Part shown: positions 16,954 to 26,482 of the stretch, in pieces
How positions within the stretch are numbered: position 1 is the first letter of the stretch
Layout: every line of letters starts with the position of its first letter
Source of the DNA: Cytophagales bacterium
Lineage (GTDB): Bacteria; Bacteroidota; Bacteroidia; Cytophagales; Microscillaceae
Direction of reading: 5' to 3'
Length of the DNA: 64,000 bases
Assembly: GCA_004293905.1 (NCBI GenBank)
Contig: RDZE01000016.1
Span: forward strand, 1 to 64,000
Position numbers and translations under genes: made by a program
Notes under the pieces: generated by a model
Database searches by the model: none
What the model saw: the letters and a program-made list of their open reading frames with translations, nothing else
What the model was told of the DNA's origin: nothing

Positions 16954-17442
16954 ATGAAACAATTATCACTCGTTAGACACGCACATTCACTCTCTACACA
17001 AAACGGACAAACTGACTACGAACGTATACTCAGCCCTATCGGGTTGGAGGAAATAGAAACGATGAGCACTTGGTTGGGTAGCCAAAAAACAATAGACTGC
17101 CTTATAGCAAGTGCCGCTGTAAGAACTACTCAAACTGCAGATTTTTTCGCAAAAATTTTGAATTATCCAAAAGAAAATATCATATTTGAAAGAAAAATCT
17201 ACCAAGCTACCTTAGAAAGTCTACTTTCGTTCATTCAACAAATAGATAAAAAATACGACAGCGTGTTATTGATAGGGCACAACCCTACCATAACGCACTT
17301 AGCAGAGTATCTTACAGGTTTTGGCTTACGCGATATGCCTACTTGTAGTATCGTAACGATGAATTTTGAAACCAACGAATGGGCAGATATAGACAAAAAT
17401 CAAGGTAATTTAATTACTTTTAAACACCCACAAAGTACATAA
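16954..17442 (+). CDS. SixA-like histidine phosphatase
   Basis: 162 residues. The N-terminal LSLVRHAHS carries the RHx catalytic motif of the histidine phosphatase superfamily, and LLIGHNPTITHLAEYL holds the second catalytic His. The short single-domain form resembles SixA, which dephosphorylates histidine-phosphotransfer proteins; a role on small-molecule phosphates is also possible. Followed by two small membrane-protein genes on the same strand (29-base gap to the first). Confidence 0.88.
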   Translation: MKQLSLVRHAHSLSTQNGQTDYERILSPIGLEEIETMSTWLGSQKTIDCLIASAAVRTTQTADFFAKILNYPKENIIFERKIYQATLESLLSFIQQIDKKYDSVLLIGHNPTITHLAEYLTGFGLRDMPTCSIVTMNFETNEWADIDKNQGNLITFKHPQST

Positions 17443-17471
17443 ATATAATTCAAACACCAAAAACTAAAAAA

Positions 17472-17819
17472 ATGCTTTTTTTATTCATTGCCATACTCCT
17501 ATTCATCACCCAATATCTTTTTGATGCGTGGTGGCTCATTTTGGTTTGCCCCTTTTTTATGTCTGTGTTGCTCTCACGTGGCTATGTACATGCATTCTTC
17601 TCAGGCTTTTTTGCCGTAGGAATCGTTTGGTTCAGTATGGCTTTTTATCTCAATTACCAAAATGAAAGCCTATTACTTAATCGTGTAGGTACTATGTTTA
17701 GTTTGCCCGCAGGCTATTGGCTTTTTGTCATTACCTTCCTCATAGGCGGAATTGCTGGCGGAATTTCTTCACAAACAGGCTATTCGCTCAAAGCACTTTG
17801 GACAAGAGCAAATAAATAA
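17472..17819 (+). CDS. Small three-helix membrane protein, unknown
   Basis: 115 residues, nearly all hydrophobic. Three or four predicted membrane helices: LFIAILLFITQYLF/AWWLILVCPFFMSVLL, AFFSGFFAVGIVWFSMAFYL and GYWLFVITFLIGGIAGGISS. A small C-terminal tail of basic residues is cytosolic by the positive-inside rule. No family recognised. Lies between sixA-like and another single-pass small protein. Confidence 0.7.
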   Translation: MLFLFIAILLFITQYLFDAWWLILVCPFFMSVLLSRGYVHAFFSGFFAVGIVWFSMAFYLNYQNESLLLNRVGTMFSLPAGYWLFVITFLIGGIAGGISSQTGYSLKALWTRANK

Positions 17820-17828
17820 AACTTTTTT

Positions 17829-17860
17829 TTTGGATATAAAAAAGAAAGCCATTACTTTTG
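17829..17860 (+). promoter_or_regulatory. Putative Bacteroidota-type promoter
   Basis: TTTG at 17829-17832, 20-base spacer, then TACTTTTG at 17853-17860, a perfect TAnnTTTG box. It lies 29 bases upstream of the ATG at 17890, so the small anchored protein probably has its own transcript. Confidence 0.65.
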
Positions 17861-17889
17861 TAACATATAAATATAAATAATCGCGCAAT

Positions 17890-18249
17890 ATGAAAAACTT
17901 CTTTGCACTTCTTTACACCATCATAACCGTATTAAGTTTAGGTTATTTCTTCTTCTTTGGGTTTAACAATTATAACCAATCTGACCTCAAAAAACTCAAA
18001 GACCGCAACGAAGGCAATATCAATATCTATGGTATCAAAGGGCAACCCGCTCGCCAAACACTTAACAAGTACACTAATACTACTGAAAGTGGTAAAGTTG
18101 CCGAAGAAATAAGAACTAAATTCTTCAGAGGCAAGGGTCTTCCTGAAACGACTAACCCCTCTACTGCCGATACTACTTCCACCAAAAAAGAAACTAAAGA
18201 CGAAACTAAAAAAGAAGAAGTGAAAAAAGACGAGAAAAAAAGTGCTTAA
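17890..18249 (+). CDS. Small membrane-anchored protein with Lys/Glu-rich tail, unknown
   Basis: 119 residues. One N-terminal membrane helix (FALLYTIITVLSLGYFFFFGF) is followed by a polar region and a very charged C-terminal stretch (ETKDETKKEEVKKDEKKSA) that should be disordered. The start is supported by the promoter box at 17853. No recognised family. A 9-bp stem (AAAACCTTA / TAAGGTTTT, 277-316 of the 18,000s) lies downstream and could end the transcript. Confidence 0.72.
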   Translation: MKNFFALLYTIITVLSLGYFFFFGFNNYNQSDLKKLKDRNEGNINIYGIKGQPARQTLNKYTNTTESGKVAEEIRTKFFRGKGLPETTNPSTADTTSTKKETKDETKKEEVKKDEKKSA

Positions 18250-18276
18250 ATTTCACTGATTTATTTTCCTTACATT

Positions 18277-18316
18277 AAAACCTTATCTGCCATTTCTCAA
18301 TGCTGGGTAAGGTTTT
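18277..18316 (+). terminator. Possible weak terminator hairpin
   Basis: AAAACCTTA and TAAGGTTTT form a 9-bp stem with a 20-base loop between the small anchored-protein gene and the fumarylacetoacetase gene. There is no long T run, so termination is uncertain. Confidence 0.4.
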
Positions 18317-18356
18317 GAAATTATAATACAGACCTTTATTTTAAACTAAATTTTTT

Positions 18357-19646
18357 ATGCTAACTCCTATTAACGCAGATACACACCCCGATTTGAAAAC
18401 TTGGCTTCCTATTTCCCCTCAAAGCGATTTTTCCATTCACAATATCCCCTTTGGTATCTTTTCAGTAGGCAATAGCAGCCCAAGAGTAGGCACACGCATC
18501 GGCGACCACATCATAGACCTAAGCGTATTAGCCGAAGAAGGTTTCTTTGATGACCTTCCCCTCAGTGATATGTCTGTGTTTTATGAAAACATCCTTAATT
18601 TTTTTATAGAACAAGGCAAAACAGCCACCAATGCAGTACGTAACCGAATCATAGAAATATTCACACAAACCGATTACAAAGAAAAAGTTACTGCCTTAGA
18701 AGGTCAAAGTAAAGGAATGTACGAAAGTACTTCTGTTCGTATGCATCTCCCTTTGCGTATCGGCGACTATACCGACTTTTATTCAAGCATAGAACACGCC
18801 ACCAACGTAGGCGCAATGTTCCGCCCCGATAATCCACTACTGCCCAATTGGAAACACCTCCCCGTAGGCTATCACGGAAGAGCCTCCTCTATTGTAGTAT
18901 CGGGCACGCCCATATACCGCCCCTTAGGGCAAACCAACCCACAAGATGCCGAAATGCCACTTTTTGGTGCTTCCAAAAGAGTAGATTTCGAATTAGAACT
19001 TGCTTTTGTGGTAGGTAAAAATACCCATTTAGGACAACGCATAAACACACAAGATGCCGAAGAGTACATATTCGGATTTACACTCTTCAATGATTGGTCT
19101 GCACGCGATATACAGCGTTGGGAATATGTACCCTTAGGACCTTTTCTCTCTAAAAATTTTGGCTCCGTGATTTCTCCTTGGATTGTTACCTTAGAAGCAA
19201 TTACCCCCTTTCGCACCGAAGCACCTCCACACCAAGTAGAAGTATTGCCTTATTTGAAAGCACAAGCCAATAAAAATTTTGACATCTCCTTAGAAGTCAT
19301 TTTGCAAGCCAAAGAAGGAGAAGAAAATATCATCACAAAGACCAATTTTAAGCACATGTACTGGAGCATACATCAACAATTGGCGCACCATACTATCAAT
19401 GGTTGCAATATCAATATTGGCGACTTGTATGCCTCTGGCACGATTAGTGGAAAAGAAAACAATGCCTATGGTTCTTTATTAGAACTGACTTGGGGAGGAA
19501 AAAATCCAATTCAACTCAACAATGGGCAACAAAGAACTTTCATAGAAGATTATGATACTATCATTATAAGAGGGTTTGCCTCAAAAAACAATATAAGAGT
19601 AGGTTTTGGAGAAGCGCGCTCTCAATTGTTGCCTGTGATAGAATAA
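18357..19646 (+). CDS. fahA: Fumarylacetoacetase
   Basis: 429 residues, full family length. It hydrolyses fumarylacetoacetate to fumarate and acetoacetate, the last step of tyrosine/phenylalanine (homogentisate) degradation. N-terminal FAA_hydrolase_N (IPFGIFSVGNSSPRVGTRIGDHIIDL), then the catalytic domain with DFYSSIEHATNVGAMFRP, VGYHGRASSIVVSGTP, FELELAFVVG and LFNDWSARDIQRWEYVPLGPFLSKNFG, which supply the metal ligands and catalytic His. Other homogentisate-pathway genes are not in the window. Ends at a clear hairpin terminator. Confidence 0.95.
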   Translation: MLTPINADTHPDLKTWLPISPQSDFSIHNIPFGIFSVGNSSPRVGTRIGDHIIDLSVLAEEGFFDDLPLSDMSVFYENILNFFIEQGKTATNAVRNRIIEIFTQTDYKEKVTALEGQSKGMYESTSVRMHLPLRIGDYTDFYSSIEHATNVGAMFRPDNPLLPNWKHLPVGYHGRASSIVVSGTPIYRPLGQTNPQDAEMPLFGASKRVDFELELAFVVGKNTHLGQRINTQDAEEYIFGFTLFNDWSARDIQRWEYVPLGPFLSKNFGSVISPWIVTLEAITPFRTEAPPHQVEVLPYLKAQANKNFDISLEVILQAKEGEENIITKTNFKHMYWSIHQQLAHHTINGCNINIGDLYASGTISGKENNAYGSLLELTWGGKNPIQLNNGQQRTFIEDYDTIIIRGFASKNNIRVGFGEARSQLLPVIE

Positions 19647-19649
19647 AAA

Positions 19650-19682
19650 AAACCGCCTGTTGGGGCGGTCTGAAAAATTTTT
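19650..19682 (+). terminator. Rho-independent terminator
   Basis: ACCGCC (19652-19657) pairs with GGCGGT (19664-19669), flanked by an A run upstream and by AAAAATTTTT downstream. Sits between convergent fahA and the 67-residue gene and can serve both. Confidence 0.8.
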
Positions 19683-19684
19683 AT

Positions 19685-19888
19685 CTATACAGAGTAACTA
19701 AAACGAAAACACTTGTCTAAAACATTTCGCAACTCTTTGGAAGTTTTGAATTGTTGGTAGCACCAATTTTGTAAAGTGTCTACCTCATGAGGCTGCAAGT
19801 ACACGCGGATAGATTTTTGTAACTCTTTTTCAAAAAGGTTTCTATCAAAACTTACTTTTTGAAGGATAGTTTTTACATACTCTAACAT
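19685..19888 (-). CDS. Small conserved cytosolic protein, unknown
   Basis: 67 residues from ATG 19888. Mixed charged helical protein (YVKTILQKVSFDRNLFEKELQKSI, then LQPHEVDTLQNWCYQQF). It resembles a small uncharacterised protein family that I recall from Bacteroidota genomes, with a helix-rich body and one WC pair. The shared terminator with fahA and the clean start support a real gene. No function can be assigned. Confidence 0.68.
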   Translation of the reverse strand: MLEYVKTILQKVSFDRNLFEKELQKSIRVYLQPHEVDTLQNWCYQQFKTSKELRNVLDKCFRFSYSV

Positions 19889-19975
19889 AATGAAATTGTC
19901 AATTTTGTAAATTTTGTTGTAATTAAAAATAGTTAAGTGATAAGAATAATTTGGGGACGAAGTTAATTAGTTTTT

Positions 19976-21445
19976 ATGAATATTTTGATAAAAAATAATA
20001 TTTTTTTTAGTTTTTTTTTATTGATAATTACATTTGGTTCTACGCAATTTGCTTTAAAAAGTTTTGCGCAGAACGCCAAAATTGAAATAGAAAAAACAGA
20101 AATTTACCAAGATGAGCCTTTTGTTATTTCTATCATAGCCGAAGGAGATGAGATTATTCATAGTAATTTTCCAGAAATCGAAAATTTTGTGAAAAAAAGT
20201 TCTGCTTCTTTCTCCTCTGAACAGATTGTGGCAGGCAAAAAAAAACAAAGTAAAACGATTAGTCAAAACTATTATGCCTCTCAAATAGGTACTTTCAAAC
20301 TTCCACCTTTTTCCATAGAAATCAATGGTAAATTAATCAACTCGCCAGGGGCTACCATTAAAGTAAAGGCTACAGATGCTTCGCGTAAAAAAGAAAAACT
20401 AAACTTAGAAGATTTCTTTATCACTGAAGAAGAAATAGATTTTTCTGATGTAAAAGAAGATGCCTTTTTAGGACTTACCGTAGAAACAGACGAAGTATAT
20501 GTAGGAGAGGGTTTTACGCTTACACTTTCATTTTTTATGGCTCTCGAGAACAAAGCCTATTTAGATTGGCCTCAAGATTTAGGAGGTAAAATCACGGCTA
20601 TTCACAAAAAAATACAACCCGATAACTGTTGGGAAGAAGATTTTGACATCAAAGAAGTACAAAAAACAGAGATAAAAATTAATAATAAAACATACTTCCA
20701 ATACAAACTTTTCCAAGCGGTATACTATCCGCTAAATACCAACACCATTATTTTTCCAGAAGTAGGGCTGGAAATGCTCAAATATAAATATATCAAAGAT
20801 TTACAAACAGGGGGCAATGTAAGAACTGCCGAAAAGAAAATGTTTTACACAACTGCCAAAAGCATCAAAGTAAAAGAACTCCCCCCGCACCCCCTGCGCG
20901 ACAAAGTGCCCGTTGGCGAGTTTGCCCTACAAGAAAGCATCACAAAATTGAAATTACAGACAGGCGAAACCTTTGACTATAATTTTACAATCGTAGGGAA
21001 GGGGAACTTCTCTGCCATTCAAACCTTAGAAATAGCCAATGCTACTACCGATTTCGAGTTCATCTTGGCAGATACACGCCAAATTATTCAGCGTTTAGGC
21101 AATACCGTAACAGGCTCAAAATCTTTTGCTTACTCCGCCCTACCCAAAGAAGCAGGCAAACACCCGCTAAAAAAATATTTTCAATGGGTATATTTTGACC
21201 CTGCAAAAGGCAAATACGATACCTTACAGTCCGATTTAGTATTAGAAATATCAGGGAGTAGCCTAAAAAATTTAGAACTCTATGCTGACGGGCTTTATGG
21301 TATTTATAAACAAATAGAAAACCCTGATAGCGACCAAGAAACCACTTGGTTTGCCTACCACCAATCGGGTAGGTGGGTTACTAATATCTTTTTAGGAGTG
21401 CTTAGTATTGTAAGTGTTTATTTTATGTGGAAGCGTAAAAAGTAA
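19976..21445 (+). CDS. BatD-like (aerotolerance) membrane-anchored beta-sandwich protein
   Basis: 489 residues: signal peptide (ends SFAQN), repeated immunoglobulin-like segments, and one C-terminal membrane helix (NIFLGVLSIVSVYFMW) followed by a basic tail. IEIEKTEIYQDEPFVISI, the SKTISQNYYASQIGTFKLPPFSIEINGK region and VYVGEGFTLTLSFF match BatD, part of the Bacteroides aerotolerance operon with VWA-domain BatA/B. Here it stands alone, without batA, batB or the MoxR ATPase, so its partners must be encoded elsewhere. Confidence 0.85.
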   Translation: MNILIKNNIFFSFFLLIITFGSTQFALKSFAQNAKIEIEKTEIYQDEPFVISIIAEGDEIIHSNFPEIENFVKKSSASFSSEQIVAGKKKQSKTISQNYYASQIGTFKLPPFSIEINGKLINSPGATIKVKATDASRKKEKLNLEDFFITEEEIDFSDVKEDAFLGLTVETDEVYVGEGFTLTLSFFMALENKAYLDWPQDLGGKITAIHKKIQPDNCWEEDFDIKEVQKTEIKINNKTYFQYKLFQAVYYPLNTNTIIFPEVGLEMLKYKYIKDLQTGGNVRTAEKKMFYTTAKSIKVKELPPHPLRDKVPVGEFALQESITKLKLQTGETFDYNFTIVGKGNFSAIQTLEIANATTDFEFILADTRQIIQRLGNTVTGSKSFAYSALPKEAGKHPLKKYFQWVYFDPAKGKYDTLQSDLVLEISGSSLKNLELYADGLYGIYKQIENPDSDQETTWFAYHQSGRWVTNIFLGVLSIVSVYFMWKRKK

Positions 21446-21449
21446 TGCT

Positions 21450-22187
21450 TCAATGTTTTGGATAAGATTGTATTTTGGCTGATACCATTCTTTCTATGTC
21501 TTCATAAGATATTTGCCTGATCTTGAGCGGAAAACGACCATACTTGGTTTCCACCTGAAACATACATCTTTGTAACACTGCCCAATCTTTATGCTCAAAG
21601 AAAGGAATAAGATGTTTTTCCCAAAACTGTGCATCAAAACCGGGCAAACGCACAATCACCAACCAAAGTAAGCGCAAAATCATGATTCTTTGCTTCTCTG
21701 AAAAAGCATTCAGATTGACAATTTTTCGCGATGCACAACTCTGTTGTATCGTATCAAAAATGGCAACTTCTTGGATATTTTCCTTGTGCAAATCTGTGAA
21801 TAGTTCTTCATAATATTGCCCATTCAAATAAACAGGCGATTTTGCAAATACTTTCTTAATGATTTCATAAAGTTCCTCTTTTGTGAAACCATTTTTTTGA
21901 GCAAAATCAACACACAAATCCATCTCTTTTTTATAGATACGTCTATCTGCCATCAGCAGCAGTATCATGTCTTCTAATTGCTCTACGCGCTCATCGTAGG
22001 AGGCAGAAGGAACTACAGTCAAGTCATATTGTTTAGACAAATGTTGTATGGCTTCTTCATAATCCAAACCTATATTATGTGCCATCTCTTTCAATAAAAA
22101 CTCTTCTGTAATAGAAAAATGCTCATCAGCCATTGCCATTGCATAGAGGTTTTGGAAGTAAGCCATCTTTTTTTCTTGAGTACGCAT
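21450..22187 (-). CDS. TerB-like helical domain protein
   Basis: 245 residues from ATG 22187 (an internal ATG eight codons on is also possible). The N-terminal 110 residues, with YAMAMADEHFSITEEFLLKEMAHNIGL, then EQLEDMILLLMADRRIYKKEMDLCVDFAQKNGF, show the paired acidic helices of TerB-like domains, which bind divalent metal in tellurite-resistance proteins. The C-terminal half is unrecognised. Convergent with the BatD-like gene (4 bases apart). Confidence 0.7.
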   Translation of the reverse strand: MRTQEKKMAYFQNLYAMAMADEHFSITEEFLLKEMAHNIGLDYEEAIQHLSKQYDLTVVPSASYDERVEQLEDMILLLMADRRIYKKEMDLCVDFAQKNGFTKEELYEIIKKVFAKSPVYLNGQYYEELFTDLHKENIQEVAIFDTIQQSCASRKIVNLNAFSEKQRIMILRLLWLVIVRLPGFDAQFWEKHLIPFFEHKDWAVLQRCMFQVETKYGRFPLKIRQISYEDIERMVSAKIQSYPKH

Positions 22188-22241
22188 GCTATTTTATACG
22201 TTTAAATTTTAGTTTTGCGTATTAGTTTTCAAAATTATTTT

Positions 22242-23324
22242 ATGGAATATCAAATAATAAGTATCGAACGACTATTTTCTTTTTGTAAAGGAGTATTCGT
22301 AAAAATGGGTTTTTCGGAAGAAAAAGCCCAAAAAGCTGCCCATGTATTGCTCAGTGCAGATAAAAGAGGCATAGACTCTCATGGGGTGGCGCGTTTATCG
22401 GGCTACGTCAAACAATGGGATATGGGCAAACTACAAAGCCAGAGTCAAAGTCAAATCATTCACCAAACGCCCTCTACTGCCACCTTAGATGGGCAGGCGG
22501 GTTTGGGCTTGGTCATTGCTCAAGAAGCGATGGAAATAGCCATAAAAAAAGCCCAACAAGTAGGTACTGGGTGGGTAGCAGTGCAAAATTCAGGGCATTT
22601 TGGCATCGCAGGCTACCATGCAATGTTGGCTTTACCACACGATATGATAGGTATCGTTACCACACATGCCTCCGGTTTGGTCGCGCCTACCTTTTCTTTG
22701 GAAAAACTATTGGGCACTAATCCTTTTGCAGTAGCTATTCCTGCATTAGAAGAGCCTCCCTTCGTAGCTGATTTTGCTACTACGGCGGTGGCTTATGGAA
22801 AATTACAAATCTTGCAACGAAAAAATGAACAAGCACTTGAGGGTTGGATGCAAGATGCCAACGCAAACCCTACTACTAACCCGCATGCGCCCAAAGAAGG
22901 AGGCGCACTCTTGCCATTAGGAAGTACACGCTTACATGGTAGCCATAAAGGATATGCACTTGGTGCCATTGCTGATATACTTTCTGGGGTGCTTTCGGGT
23001 GCCAACTACGGACCTTGGGTGCCTCCTTTTGCCACAGCAGGCAGCACCTCAGAACGAACGCCCCCTGTAGGGAAAGGCACAGGGCATTTTTTAGGGGCTA
23101 TGCGTATAGATGCTTTCAGAGAAGCAGACGAGTTTAAGAGGGCTATGGATCATTGGATACGTACTTTCAGAAGTGCAAAAGCCATAGAAGGGGAACAAGT
23201 GTTGATACCCGGTGACCCAGAGCGAATATTAGAAGAAAAACGCCTTTTAGAAGGAGCTCCTATACACAAGGCTGTTATGACAGATTTGGAACAATTAGCG
23301 CAACGTTTCGAAATACCATTATGA
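22242..23324 (+). CDS. Ldh-family (malate/L-lactate type) NAD(P)-dependent oxidoreductase
   Basis: Start taken at ATG 22242 (360 residues); the frame extends to a TTG at 22215. LSADKRGIDSHGVARLSGYV holds the catalytic His-Gly, GWVAVQNSGHFGIAGYHAM the second motif, and LLGTNPFAVAIPA plus HKGYALGAIADILSGVLSGA are family markers of the Ldh2/YlbC superfamily, distinct from classical Rossmann dehydrogenases. The exact 2-hydroxyacid (malate, lactate, ureidoglycolate or sulfolactate) cannot be decided. Its stop overlaps the convergent penicillin acylase gene by 6 bases. Confidence 0.92.
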   Translation: MEYQIISIERLFSFCKGVFVKMGFSEEKAQKAAHVLLSADKRGIDSHGVARLSGYVKQWDMGKLQSQSQSQIIHQTPSTATLDGQAGLGLVIAQEAMEIAIKKAQQVGTGWVAVQNSGHFGIAGYHAMLALPHDMIGIVTTHASGLVAPTFSLEKLLGTNPFAVAIPALEEPPFVADFATTAVAYGKLQILQRKNEQALEGWMQDANANPTTNPHAPKEGGALLPLGSTRLHGSHKGYALGAIADILSGVLSGANYGPWVPPFATAGSTSERTPPVGKGTGHFLGAMRIDAFREADEFKRAMDHWIRTFRSAKAIEGEQVLIPGDPERILEEKRLLEGAPIHKAVMTDLEQLAQRFEIPL

Positions 23325-25793
23325 GCCTTTTGAAAAAGTAATACGGCTGATGATTTGCTCGCTGTCGTCAGTCGGCTTTTTCATAAATAACAACTCTGCT
23401 AATTCTCCTTTGCGCCACATCTCTATCATATTGGCATAGAAAAAGCTACCCGGATTGCCCGATTGCCCTCCCGGATAGATACCATAACCTTTCGGATTGC
23501 GTCCTAAGGCTACAACCATACGCCAAGAGGGTCCGTGAGTGCTTGTGGTAGCATTTACACAAACATTGTCGCCATTGGTCATTAAACCTTCTACGCTAAA
23601 TCCGGGAATACGTGCTAAGTGTCTGATGTTGGTGCGACGTGCAGAACCCCACTTCCATTTATCTCCCCAAGTTCCGTGTTTTTTCTGGAGTGTGTCTACG
23701 GCGGCTTGGAATGTTTTATTGAGGATTTGCCTTAGGTCTTCTTTTTGTATGGTATTGTTGTCATCGAACCATTTTGCGGGCAAACTGTCATTGACAAGTG
23801 CCAACTCGCCCAATAAGTCAGGGTCTGGGTAAATCATTGCCTCGTCTTCTGTATTTTTAAAATCATCTTCCCATGTAGCATTGGTAAAGTTTGCCCACCA
23901 AAGTTTGAAGATAGTAGGGCTTATTTTATCAGCATCACTATAAAAATCCCATTTTTTCATTTCGCTGTAAGCACTTTTATAAGTTCCTTTCAGATTTTCA
24001 GCATTGATGTAAGAGAGCATTTTTGGCAGAAAATCTCTTGCTCTTAGGTTAAGATTATCATTTTGTAAGGCAATAAAAGTTTTATAAGTGGCTTTTTGCA
24101 TAGTTGCCAATACATCATTGATGCGCATACCTCTTTCATAACTTGCAAAGTGCCAATGTAAGTAGTAGGGGTAAAGCGTGTCAGCAGAAAATTGATTGGC
24201 TGAACTGATGAAGCCACGCGCAGGGTTTTTGGTATGTGGATTGTGCTCATTGGGTATCCAGCCTTGCCAGTCGTGTTGTGGATTGCTGCCGTCCAACAAG
24301 AATTTCCCTTGCTCTTTCCATTTCAACGGAAATTTCCCATTAGGTGTGATGGCTATATCGTTGTTTACATCAGCAAAGGCAAAATTTTGGGCAGGGCAAA
24401 CATAAAAAGTAAGTGCTTTGCGATAATCTTTATAATTTTTTGCTTTGTTCAGAAGGTAAAAAGTCATCAATTCATTAGATACATCATGGGCAACCCAACG
24501 CATAGCATAGCCCGCAGGTTGAGGCGAACGTGCTACATCGAAAGGTTTTTCGCCCGGCTTCACCACAATAGGACCGTGATGTGTAAAATACATGGTATCT
24601 ACTATTGTTTTTCCTTCTTTGGTTTTGATGGTTTCGAGGCGTGTTGTAGTTTTTTTCCATTGGTTATCGTGCCAATATTCTTGTAAGGCAGCCCCTTCTT
24701 TGAATTTAAGTTTGTACCAATCCAATACATCTGATTCTACATTGGTAACACCCCAAGCGACCTCATTGTTGAAGCCAATCACTACACAAGGTGCGCCGGG
24801 TAGACTTACGCCATAGACATTCATATCGGGGGTTACGAGTTGAATTTCGAACCATATCGAAGGCAAGCTCAGTGATAGGTGAGGGTCGTTTGCCAAGATA
24901 GGATAACCTGAGTCTGATTTTTCGCCACTGATAGCCCAGTTATTACTCCCAATACCTTTGGGGTTGTCTTTACTTTCTTTGCTGTTTACTTCTTTTCCGA
25001 GCAAAGCCGAGATTTGTTTAGGAATTTTGGGAATTTGATTGGGTTTAAAGTCCCATTTAGTTTCTCTGGGTACGATAGGGTCGTGGCGTTTTGGATAATT
25101 AGGGAATAGTTCATCTACGGTTTTTTTGCCATATTTCGCCAATATATTACTCATGGCTACATCTTCATTGACGATGGAAAGGTCATAAGCCATGTATTTG
25201 AAAAGCAAGGCGGTTTTGAGTTCAGTCCATTTTTCGGGTGCATAGTCCAGTATTTTGTATTCTATGGGATAATCTTTGGGTTGTAATTGTTCTATATAAG
25301 CATTCACCCCTTTGACATAGGCATCTAATATTTTCTTCGTTTTTTCATTTTCCAATAATCCTTTAAGGGCTTGTTCGGCAGCATATACCATTCCTATTCG
25401 GCGTTGGTGTAGGTCATATTGTATATATTGGTCATTTTCGCCTGCGCCCAAAATTTCTGATAAACGCCCCGCCGCCGCATAAGAAATAAATTCCATTTGC
25501 CAAAGGCGGTTTTTGGCTGTAATATATCCTTGCACAAAGTATAAGTCTTGTTCATTTTGGGCAAAAATATGTGGTACTAAACGTTCGTCAAATGCAACTT
25601 GCACTTCTCCCTGCAAACCATTGATTTTGAGTTGCTCGGTTGCGGTAGGGTTTTTCGCCTCTGCATTTTGCCAAAAACCTCCAAAAGGATTGAAAAAAGA
25701 ACCTAAGGGTGGCATAGGGTCAAATTTATTATCTAAGCCATAATAAAGCAGACCTGTGAGAGTGAGCATCAATAAAAGACGAATAATTTTCAT
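23319..25793 (-). CDS. Penicillin acylase-family N-terminal nucleophile hydrolase
   Basis: 824 residues with N-terminal hydrophobic export signal. The precursor is expected to self-cleave before Ser283 in GIGSNNWAISG, exposing the nucleophile of the beta chain. NDPHLSLSLPSIWFEIQL, LPGAPCVVIGFNNEVAWGVTNV and QNDNLNLRARDFLP are S45 peptidase family blocks. Such periplasmic amidases act on beta-lactams, acyl-homoserine lactones or other N-acyl compounds; the substrate here is unknown. Stands alone, upstream of and divergent from an Lrp regulator. Confidence 0.93.
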   Translation of the reverse strand: MKIIRLLLMLTLTGLLYYGLDNKFDPMPPLGSFFNPFGGFWQNAEAKNPTATEQLKINGLQGEVQVAFDERLVPHIFAQNEQDLYFVQGYITAKNRLWQMEFISYAAAGRLSEILGAGENDQYIQYDLHQRRIGMVYAAEQALKGLLENEKTKKILDAYVKGVNAYIEQLQPKDYPIEYKILDYAPEKWTELKTALLFKYMAYDLSIVNEDVAMSNILAKYGKKTVDELFPNYPKRHDPIVPRETKWDFKPNQIPKIPKQISALLGKEVNSKESKDNPKGIGSNNWAISGEKSDSGYPILANDPHLSLSLPSIWFEIQLVTPDMNVYGVSLPGAPCVVIGFNNEVAWGVTNVESDVLDWYKLKFKEGAALQEYWHDNQWKKTTTRLETIKTKEGKTIVDTMYFTHHGPIVVKPGEKPFDVARSPQPAGYAMRWVAHDVSNELMTFYLLNKAKNYKDYRKALTFYVCPAQNFAFADVNNDIAITPNGKFPLKWKEQGKFLLDGSNPQHDWQGWIPNEHNPHTKNPARGFISSANQFSADTLYPYYLHWHFASYERGMRINDVLATMQKATYKTFIALQNDNLNLRARDFLPKMLSYINAENLKGTYKSAYSEMKKWDFYSDADKISPTIFKLWWANFTNATWEDDFKNTEDEAMIYPDPDLLGELALVNDSLPAKWFDDNNTIQKEDLRQILNKTFQAAVDTLQKKHGTWGDKWKWGSARRTNIRHLARIPGFSVEGLMTNGDNVCVNATTSTHGPSWRMVVALGRNPKGYGIYPGGQSGNPGSFFYANMIEMWRKGELAELLFMKKPTDDSEQIISRITFSKGS

Positions 25794-25929
25794 AGGGATA
25801 ATCAGTAATTTCGGTGCGTGTATACAAAATTCGCTTCGAAATAATACTAAAAAGTTCTTTTTTCAAAGTAACTTGCTAAATTATTTCACTTTTTTTATAA
25901 TATTTATCACAAATGTAATTTTTAAAATA

Positions 25930-26400
25930 ATGGAAATAGACCAAGTAGATTTGAAAATATTGGAAATTCTGACCCAAAACGCAGATACTCCTTACACCGA
26001 AGTAGCCAAAAGACTACAAGTTTCCGATGGTACTATTCACGTCAGAATGAGGCGTATGAAAGAAATGGGCATCATCAAAGGGGCTCAATTAGTAATAGAC
26101 TATAGTAAGTTGGGTTGGGATATCGATGCTTTTTTAGGAATTTATTTAGACCGAAGTTCTTTGTATGATGAGGTAGTAACAGAGCTAAAAAAAATACCAG
26201 AAGTGGTAGAAATGCACTACACTACAGGAGCATATAGTATTTTTGTAAGGATTATCTGCCAAGATACCAAACATCTAAAATCAGTTTTGCACGATAAGAT
26301 ACAGAAAGTCAATGGAATACAACGCACCGAAACTTTTATTACCTTAGATAAAAGCCTTGTTAGAAGTATCCAGTTTGAAGCCATACAACAAGGGCAATGA
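25930..26400 (+). CDS. Lrp/AsnC-family transcriptional regulator
   Basis: Start taken at ATG 25930 (156 residues); the preceding open stretch back to 25756 is poor in coding features. N-terminal HTH (VDLKILEILTQNADTPYTEVAKRLQVSDGTIHVRMRRMKEMGII), then the RAM ligand-binding ferredoxin-like domain (LGIYLDRSSLYDEVVTELKKIPEVVEMHYTTGAYSIFVRIIC). Octameric amino-acid-responsive regulators of this family control amino-acid and energy metabolism. Divergent from the penicillin acylase gene, which it may control. Confidence 0.95.
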   Translation: MEIDQVDLKILEILTQNADTPYTEVAKRLQVSDGTIHVRMRRMKEMGIIKGAQLVIDYSKLGWDIDAFLGIYLDRSSLYDEVVTELKKIPEVVEMHYTTGAYSIFVRIICQDTKHLKSVLHDKIQKVNGIQRTETFITLDKSLVRSIQFEAIQQGQ

Positions 26401-26482
26401 ACAAATTTCTTTTTTCTGAACAAATGAGCTAAAAGTGATGTTTTGCTTAAATAGTGTCAATTTTATTTATTATTCTAAATGG

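Noticed and set aside
18277-18316. Riboswitch ahead of fahA
   Set aside because: Only a simple 9-bp hairpin is visible; no conserved riboswitch core.
25756-25929. Longer N-terminus for the Lrp regulator
   Set aside because: The stretch is Phe/Ile/Asn-rich, overlaps the divergent acylase start, and the HTH begins just after ATG 25930.
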